Shown here one piece after another: positions 42,638-46,998 of a stretch of 46,998 bases of DNA. Under the pieces are notes generated by a model. The model ran no database searches. It had not been told where the DNA came from and was given only the letters and a program-made list of their open reading frames with translations. The DNA is from Phycisphaeraceae bacterium (GTDB lineage: Bacteria; Planctomycetota; Phycisphaerae; Phycisphaerales; Phycisphaeraceae): NCBI GenBank assembly GCA_020849625.1, contig JADLFV010000086.1, positions 1 to 46,998 on the forward strand, in the 5' to 3' direction. Numbering within the stretch: the first letter of the stretch is position 1; each line of letters opens with the position of its first letter. Both the position numbers and the translations under genes were made by a program.

Positions 42638-44128
42638 TCATTCACCGAACAGATCGAGCTGTCGGCTTGAGACCCACGTTGAACTCGGATGGTCCAGTTC
42701 CCACTGCTGCATCAGCGTCAGCACGCGGTTGTAAAACCACGCGTTGCCATACGCTCGGTGCATACCGTAGGTGCTGCTCTGGAACCACACACCGCGACGG
42801 CCATAGGCCGTCCTGGCAGCCGGGCCAACGGGCACGTCGCGCGAGAGCGGGTGGCGGAACAGGTACCGAGGGCGGCGACCTTTGTGACGGACGATAATCG
42901 CGCGCAGCCGTCTGCGGATGTGCGCATCGATCCGTTCAAACTCCCGCGCCCCCTGCTCGGTGCATAAACGGAAGTAGCCATACCAGCCACGCAGATACCG
43001 GTTCAGTCGGTCCATACACGAACTGAGCGAACCGCCCCACGTCCGAGGCGTCAGCTCTCGCACGCGGTCGTCGATCCGCTGCTTCGTGCGTTGCGACAGA
43101 TGAACCTCTATGCGGCCGTCCCCGCACCGCCGGAGCGTAAAGCCCAGGAAGTGCAGGTGCTCCGGGCGATCGACACGGCTCTTGTCCGGATTCACCTTCA
43201 GCCGCAATCGGCCTTCAATGAACCGCTGGATCGATGCCATGACGCGATGCCCGGCACGCTCGCTGCGCACGAAGACCATGAAGTCGTCGGCGTAGCGGAC
43301 AAAACGGAGCCCCCGCCGATCCAGCTCCCAATCCAACTCGTTCAGCACGACGTTGGACAGCAGCGGCGACAGCGGCCCGCCCTGGGGTGTCCCTTCGGTC
43401 GTAGACACCAACGTACCTTCCGGCAGCACCACCTTCGCCTTGAGCATCCGGTGTACGAGTCGAAGTACCCGGCCATCTTCGATCCGCTGCGCCAATCGGC
43501 CCAGCAGCCGCTGGTGGTTGACCCGGTCGAAGAACTTCGACAGGTCGATGTCCACCACGTGGTCAAAGCCTTCCTGCACGTACCCCTTCGCCGCGGCGAT
43601 GGCGGTCTGCGCACCTCGCTGTGGACGGAAGCCGTGACTGCTGTCGTGGAATGTCGGCTCGAAGACCGGCTCCAGCACCTGGAGCAATGCCTGTTGAACC
43701 ATGCGATCCACCACATTGGGAATGCCCAGCCCGCGTTGCCCGCCACCTGGCTTGGGAATCCAGACGCGGCGGATCGCTCCGGGTTGATAGCTCCCTGACA
43801 GCAACGACCGACGCAGCTTCGGCAGAAGCGTTCGAGCGGACTCGACCACCTCCTCCACGCTGCGCCCGTCCACTCCTGCCGCGCCTTTGTTGCGCGCGAC
43901 GTTCAGCAGCGCCCGGGACAGATTCCCGATGGACGCTGCTTCCTCCAGCAGAAGTGCCGTATCCACGACGTCATCTGCCTGGGCGTCCATCTCCTTGGCC
44001 GCCTTGTCATCCGCTGTATGCAGCAACCACGCCCTGGCTTCGGATACGTCCGCAGCTGTGGCGCCGCTGCTCCCTGAAGGGCTGTCGGCGAACACGAATG
44101 ACAGTTGGCCTGAGACGGACCTTCTCAA
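42638..44128 (-). CDS. ltrA: Group II intron reverse transcriptase/maturase
   Basis: 496 aa from a TTG at 44128 with GGGGGTGA upstream. RT blocks: AAGVDGRSVEEVV, RRVWIPKPGGGQRGLGIPNV, DIDLSKFFDRVNHQRLL, EGTPQGGPLSPLLSNVVLNE and the catalytic FVRYADDFMVF. The maturase domain X follows (RYLRGWYGYFRL). There is no HNH endonuclease domain at the C-terminus (ends SSRQLDLFGE), as expected for class C introns. All key residues are intact, so the intron may be mobile. Confidence 0.93.
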   Translation of the reverse strand: MRRSVSGQLSFVFADSPSGSSGATAADVSEARAWLLHTADDKAAKEMDAQADDVVDTALLLEEAASIGNLSRALLNVARNKGAAGVDGRSVEEVVESARTLLPKLRRSLLSGSYQPGAIRRVWIPKPGGGQRGLGIPNVVDRMVQQALLQVLEPVFEPTFHDSSHGFRPQRGAQTAIAAAKGYVQEGFDHVVDIDLSKFFDRVNHQRLLGRLAQRIEDGRVLRLVHRMLKAKVVLPEGTLVSTTEGTPQGGPLSPLLSNVVLNELDWELDRRGLRFVRYADDFMVFVRSERAGHRVMASIQRFIEGRLRLKVNPDKSRVDRPEHLHFLGFTLRRCGDGRIEVHLSQRTKQRIDDRVRELTPRTWGGSLSSCMDRLNRYLRGWYGYFRLCTEQGAREFERIDAHIRRRLRAIIVRHKGRRPRYLFRHPLSRDVPVGPAARTAYGRRGVWFQSSTYGMHRAYGNAWFYNRVLTLMQQWELDHPSSTWVSSRQLDLFGE

Positions 44129-44988
44129 CTTGTCACCCCCTTCGCTCGACCGGCGTTACCCGGCTTCATCGCTACTATGGGGTAATCCGACTTCTCCACT
44201 GCCTTCACCGATGCGTCGTTGACTCCGCATCCGTTACCCCATCGTCTGTACCGATGATGGGGAGCCGTGGAGATCTCCTGGGGTAAGGATGAGTCGCTTC
44301 GCATGAACGCCGCCCCCTCTACCACCAGCGCCTCGGTCGGAAATCGGGCTTCGCGTTGCCAGGCACGCTCGCCCAGACCCTGACGGCCTGATCGGGGGTT
44401 CACTTGCGTTCGGTTCCATGCTTGGCCTCGGGCTTCCATCCCACACGGCCTCGCGGCGAAGACAATCTCATTCGATCTATCGAATTGGATCATCACGTGC
44501 AGTTGCCTCCGGCTCGCGGTTGCCTCCGACAGGCTCCGCAGGGGACTTGCACCCCATTGATACTCATCCATGCCCAGCGCACCTGCGGCTCGGGGCTGCG
44601 CCCCTCGCCTGCGCTACAGCGGGCCCAGCGATACAATCCGCAGATCACACCCCGACTCTCGTAGAGGCTGGTACATAGTTTTCAGGCAGGCCAGGATATC
44701 CAGGTAGTCATGCTGGCCATCATGACTTGGGCCATAACCAGCCAAAGGCGCGCGTCTTGTCGTGCCGATATGCCATCCAGCAGCAAAACCAGCTACATCC
44801 AGAGCCACCTCGTAAGCATTATTGGCTGCTGCGGCCGAGCTTAAGTCGAGTATTGGCAAGCACCTAACATTATGGACCAGTGCCGTGCAAACGCCAAGTA
44901 TGGCAACTTTGCCACGATGCCAATCGCCCTCTTGTAGATACGACCGATCAGTATGAATTCGTCTCTGAGAGCCAGAAAAAACTTCATT

Positions 44989-45463
44989 TCACCGGCCATC
45001 ACTACAACAAATCATACCCGCCTTCCCGAAGAGGATTAGGACCACCCTATTCCTTTATAATCTTAGAATGATACTAAATATAGTTTTAAAAATATTTATT
45101 GACAACTAGATAGATATGTCCATAACATTGTGCGCAGCTGCTTTCAATTCCCGTGCATCACTTCCATCTGTTGGCGTCTCAAGGTGAAGACAAGCTCGAT
45201 GTGGAGTATGCGGACTGATCGGAACGTGCGAAGTCGCGTGTAAAAGGCGGATCGTACTTCAGGCGTGACAGTGATGGATGCGGTGCTCCCCATACGCAGG
45301 GCGCGCAATTGGGGAAGTTAGGGTGGATTCATCGTGGTGAATCCTGGAGGAGACAAAAAGGGAAGGAGGATTATCGCGTTCTTCATGAACTGTTACGGTT
45401 TGTTGAGCGAGAAGAAACGGTTTCAAGAACAGATCATTTACTTACGCTGAAGGAGATTGACTC
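44989..45463. other. Gene-free, AT-rich leader region of the PEP-CTERM gene
   Basis: About 470 bp with no supported gene. It contains the most AT-rich stretch of the window (45060-45110), a candidate promoter at 45099-45126 and a small dyad around GGATTCATCGTGGTGAATCC near 45322-45341. Confidence 0.5.
45099..45126 (+). promoter_or_regulatory. Candidate sigma70-type promoter
   Basis: TTGACA (45099-45104) and CATAAC (45121-45126) are spaced by 16 bp in an AT-rich context, upstream of the PEP-CTERM gene. The -35 is perfect and the -10 matches four of six bases. The leader to the gene would be over 300 nt. Confidence 0.45.
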
Positions 45464-46468
45464 ATGGCAACTCAAATGAAATATTTGTTTGTCGCGTCAT
45501 TAGTGTGGGTGATGGCGGCTGTGACCGTGCAGGCCGATCCATACCCCGATCAAATCCTGAAGTTCGATCAGCAGCCCATGATCTCACTGATCATCGATGG
45601 CAATGAATACAACGGTCACGACGAGCTGAGTACCGCCTATGGCAATCACTTGCAGGGCCAATACAGCGGCACATACATGGCGGATGACTTTGCGGATCGT
45701 TTCGACACCCCGGTGGTTCACGTCCGATGGTGGGGTTCGTATCTGAACGAGCAGGTGGGCACGGCCGGGGCACAAAAGTTCCTGATCGCCTGGGAGACCG
45801 ATGTGCCCGTTGGATCCAACAATCCATACCCATACAGCCATCCTGGCGATTTGCTCCAGGGGGAGGTTGTCAGCAGAATAAGTCTGCCCGTCGGCGCACC
45901 GCCGCCCGGGGGTTCCTTTACCGAAAAAATCATTCATCCCGGCGGTCCCAGCAATGGTTTTGAGGCGCTCTACGAGTACAACGCCGAGCTGGCCTGTCCA
46001 TTCCCCCAGCAACCGGACACCGTATACTGGTTGAAAATCGTGGCCCTTGTAGACCCAACCACAGACGGTAACGTCGAGTGGGGCTGGCATAATCGCGACT
46101 ACACTATCCCCGACCCCTTGGCTTCCGTTCCGCCGGCTGTGGTTCCCGGTGAGCACGACCAGAGACCTCTCATTGATCCCGGTTATCCGACACCCGTTTG
46201 GCACTTTCAGGATGACGCGGTTCAGGGCTCGCTGGGCATCGCGGTCAATCCTGAGAATTGGTGCCAGGTGCTCGTCAATCAGGCTTCCTATTTTGACCAA
46301 TACTATGTAAATGGCGTGGATGGACCGGGCCCCGTACCCGGCGTACACGAAGGCATCGGTCAATTCTCCAAAGACCTGGCTTTCCAACTTTATACCATTC
46401 CTGAGCCAACGACGCTGGTTTTGTTGTCAGGCGTCATCGCTCTGGTTGTGGCGCGCCGGCGTATCTGA
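45464..46468 (+). CDS. PEP-CTERM sorted exported protein
   Basis: 334 aa with AAGGAGATT upstream of the ATG. It has a signal peptide (MKYLFVASLVWVMAAVTVQA with cleavage near ADPYP) and the C-terminal sorting signal IPEPTTLVLLSGV, then a hydrophobic helix and ARRRI. PEP-CTERM proteins are exported and cut by exosortase, often in planctomycetes and biofilm formers. The middle is an acidic, Trp/Pro/Tyr-rich region of unknown fold (VVHVRWWGSYLNEQ, VEWGWHNRDYTIPDP), similar in feel to other planctomycete DUF-type secreted proteins. No exosortase gene is in the window. The role is unknown. Confidence 0.85.
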   Translation: MATQMKYLFVASLVWVMAAVTVQADPYPDQILKFDQQPMISLIIDGNEYNGHDELSTAYGNHLQGQYSGTYMADDFADRFDTPVVHVRWWGSYLNEQVGTAGAQKFLIAWETDVPVGSNNPYPYSHPGDLLQGEVVSRISLPVGAPPPGGSFTEKIIHPGGPSNGFEALYEYNAELACPFPQQPDTVYWLKIVALVDPTTDGNVEWGWHNRDYTIPDPLASVPPAVVPGEHDQRPLIDPGYPTPVWHFQDDAVQGSLGIAVNPENWCQVLVNQASYFDQYYVNGVDGPGPVPGVHEGIGQFSKDLAFQLYTIPEPTTLVLLSGVIALVVARRRI

Positions 46469-46477
46469 AAGGACTCA

Positions 46478-46513
46478 CGCCCGCTGAGCCAGGCATGGGC
46501 CGGCCAGCGGGCG
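46478..46513 (+). terminator. Hairpin behind the PEP-CTERM gene
   Basis: CGCCCGCTG (46478-46486) pairs perfectly with CAGCGGGCG (46505-46513), starting about 10 nt after the stop codon. There is no U-tract, so it may be a factor-dependent terminator or a 3'-stabilising stem. Confidence 0.5.
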
Positions 46514-46652
46514 AACATATCACGGTGGAGGCAAAGACGAACCGAATCCTGACAAAGCCCATGGATTCAAATTAGAACGTGCGTGAGAAGTCGTAAACGA
46601 CGGACGAAGTCATCGGTGTCGGTCTAAAGTCCGGCAACTTCCTGCTCGGGCG

Positions 46653-46676
46653 GCCCACCCACAGGAGTGGGTGGGC
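46653..46676. repeat. Perfect 10-bp hairpin
   Basis: GCCCACCCAC and GTGGGTGGGC flank a 4-nt AGGA centre. It lies between the PEP-CTERM gene and the ISL3 remnant. It could be a bidirectional terminator or part of an old transposon end. Confidence 0.55.
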
Positions 46677-46772
46677 TTGGGAATGGCGCCATTTCACAGC
46701 CCAACGCTTCTCACACATGCACTTATCAATTAATCAGGGACAGCTTTTACGAACGCATTCTTCTTTGCCTCC

Positions 46773-46998
46773 TCAGCAGAATCTATGGGTGATCTGCGGT
46801 TCGGGTAGACAGCTAAGTTGGTGATAGAGCGCGACTTGTACGGCGTCGAAGGTGCGGAAGCCGTAGGCTTTTCTGAAGCGCAGTTTGGCGTTGGCGTTGA
46901 GGCCCTCGACGATGCCGGCGTTGTACTGCTTGCGGGCTCGGAACCAGTTGAGGATCAGTCGGCGATGCTCCCGCAGACTCCGTGCCACCTTCTTGAGC
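46773..46998 (-). CDS. ISL3-family transposase, C-terminal end (partial)
   Basis: The frame runs off the right edge of the window. The visible C-terminus is typical of ISL3: RRLILNWFRARKQYNAGIVE, then GLNANAKLRFRKAYGFRTFD and the end LPEPQITHRFC. The catalytic region lies outside. Whether the element is intact cannot be judged from here. Confidence 0.85.
   Translation of the reverse strand, partial: LKKVARSLREHRRLILNWFRARKQYNAGIVEGLNANAKLRFRKAYGFRTFDAVQVALYHQLSCLPEPQITHRFC

Larger units (their letters stand above)
42557..44582 (-). mobile_element. Group IIC intron
   Basis: Read on the minus strand, the 5' end GTGCGCTGGGCATGGATGAG at 44582 matches the class C consensus, and the 3' end is ...GCGCCTAC at 42557. 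Domain V lies at 42593-42623 and domain VI at about 42563-42580 (GGGGCC-GCAA-GGCCCC). The 5' exon contains GGGGC-GCA-GCCCC, a terminator-like stem just before the splice site, which is the usual target of class C introns. Length 2,026 nt. Boundaries are supported because removal restores the IS3 orfB reading frame. Confidence 0.85.
41739..44664 (+). pseudogene. IS3 OrfB integrase, interrupted by group II intron
   Basis: The first part (41739-42556, GTG start) carries the rve/DDE core: DVWCWDFIHDRDERGR, SIRSDNGPEFIAQAIKKF and EPGSPWQNAYAESFSSRFRA, then YNHRRPHSSLGYQPPARFA. At 42557 the intron begins and supplies a premature TAG. Skipping to 44583 restores the frame and gives the usual IS3 tail (CGSGLRPSPALQRAQRYNPQ, then ITPRLS, stop at 44664), 299 aa in all. 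The intron lies antisense to orfB, so splicing cannot repair the orfB mRNA. The truncated protein keeps all three catalytic residues. Confidence 0.85.
41327..44693 (+). mobile_element. IS3-family element (IS407-like) carrying a group II intron
   Basis: The ends are imperfect ~40-bp inverted repeats that start TGGCCTGCCTG (41327 onward, and inverted at 44693), with about 32 of 40 positions matching. The direct duplication GGAT flanks both sides (41323-41326, 44694-44697); a 4-bp duplication is typical of the IS407 group. The joined target would be the palindrome GGATATCC. Without the intron the element is about 1.34 kb, normal for IS3. Confidence 0.85.
41267..44988 (-). pseudogene. Host reading frame split by the IS3 element
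   Basis: Removing the IS3 element and one copy of its 4-bp duplication joins two minus-strand pieces in frame. The first (44988 down to 44698) encodes SYLQEGDWHRGKVAILGVCT, LSSAAAANNAYEVALDVAGF and GYGPSHDGQHDYLD. The second continues IRSITEYNVVKGIPANLNS and stops at 41267. The joined protein is coherent, but its start lies beyond a TGA at 44989, so the 5' end was lost or uses another frame. I do not recognise it. Confidence 0.5.

Noticed and set aside
44614..44859. 81-codon minus-strand frame
   Set aside because: It is a chimera: its C-terminal part is translated from the IS3 inverted end, and the native frame continues on the far side of the element.
1..46998. CRISPR arrays, tRNA or rRNA genes
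   Set aside because: No regularly spaced direct repeats and no cloverleaf or rRNA-like segments were seen on reading both strands; a covariance-model scan would be decisive.

Overview
The window looks like a chromosome or large-plasmid segment of a GC-rich bacterium, most likely a planctomycete (Phycisphaerae-like). The evidence is a PEP-CTERM exported protein, a giant RHS/YD-repeat protein, plasmid/phage accessory families, and five different transposon or intron types. There is no rRNA or tRNA to fix the taxonomy, so this is inference.

Region 1 (1-10.75 kb, minus strand) is a phage-tail-like/adhesin cassette. It holds a DUF2793-type tail fibre (interrupted by an in-frame TGA), a sulfotransferase-like protein, two structural-type proteins, a 1,818-aa RHS toxin carrier with an HNH-like C-terminal domain, a directly abutting candidate immunity gene, and a second, displaced RHS core that leaves the window.

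Region 2 (11.2-27.1 kb) is an accessory island, probably plasmid- or ICE-derived. Two related DUF6398-like genes bracket it, pointing inwards. A HerA/TraD-like DNA-pumping ATPase lies on the plus strand. A long minus-strand operon (23.5 to 15.9 kb) encodes a complete ubiquitin-like conjugation set: a beta-grasp Ub-like protein, an E1 (ThiF), an E2-like domain fused to a Cys-rich RING/treble-clef array, and a JAB/JAMM protease. They are mixed with a GHKL (Hsp90-type) ATPase, DUF6573 and several unknown small proteins. The island ends with an archaeal/eukaryotic-type Orc1/Cdc6 AAA+ ATPase, next to an intact IS630 element.

Region 3 (28.3-41.0 kb) is one functional unit: molybdenum cofactor synthesis (moaA, moaD, moaE, moeA, moaC, mogA, mobA), a MOT1-type molybdate transporter and a carboxymuconolactone-decarboxylase-like gene on the minus strand. 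On the plus strand is an NAD-dependent formate dehydrogenase (fused NuoE/NuoF-like subunit, NuoG-like Mo catalytic subunit) with fdhD. The genes overlap by 4-8 bp and are probably translationally coupled. Dead IS701- and IS1182-like transposases flank it.

Region 4 (41.0-47.0 kb) is a nested insertion: an IS3-family element with a 4-bp target duplication sits inside a host reading frame, and an antisense group IIC intron sits inside the IS3 transposase gene. A PEP-CTERM gene and an ISL3 transposase end follow.
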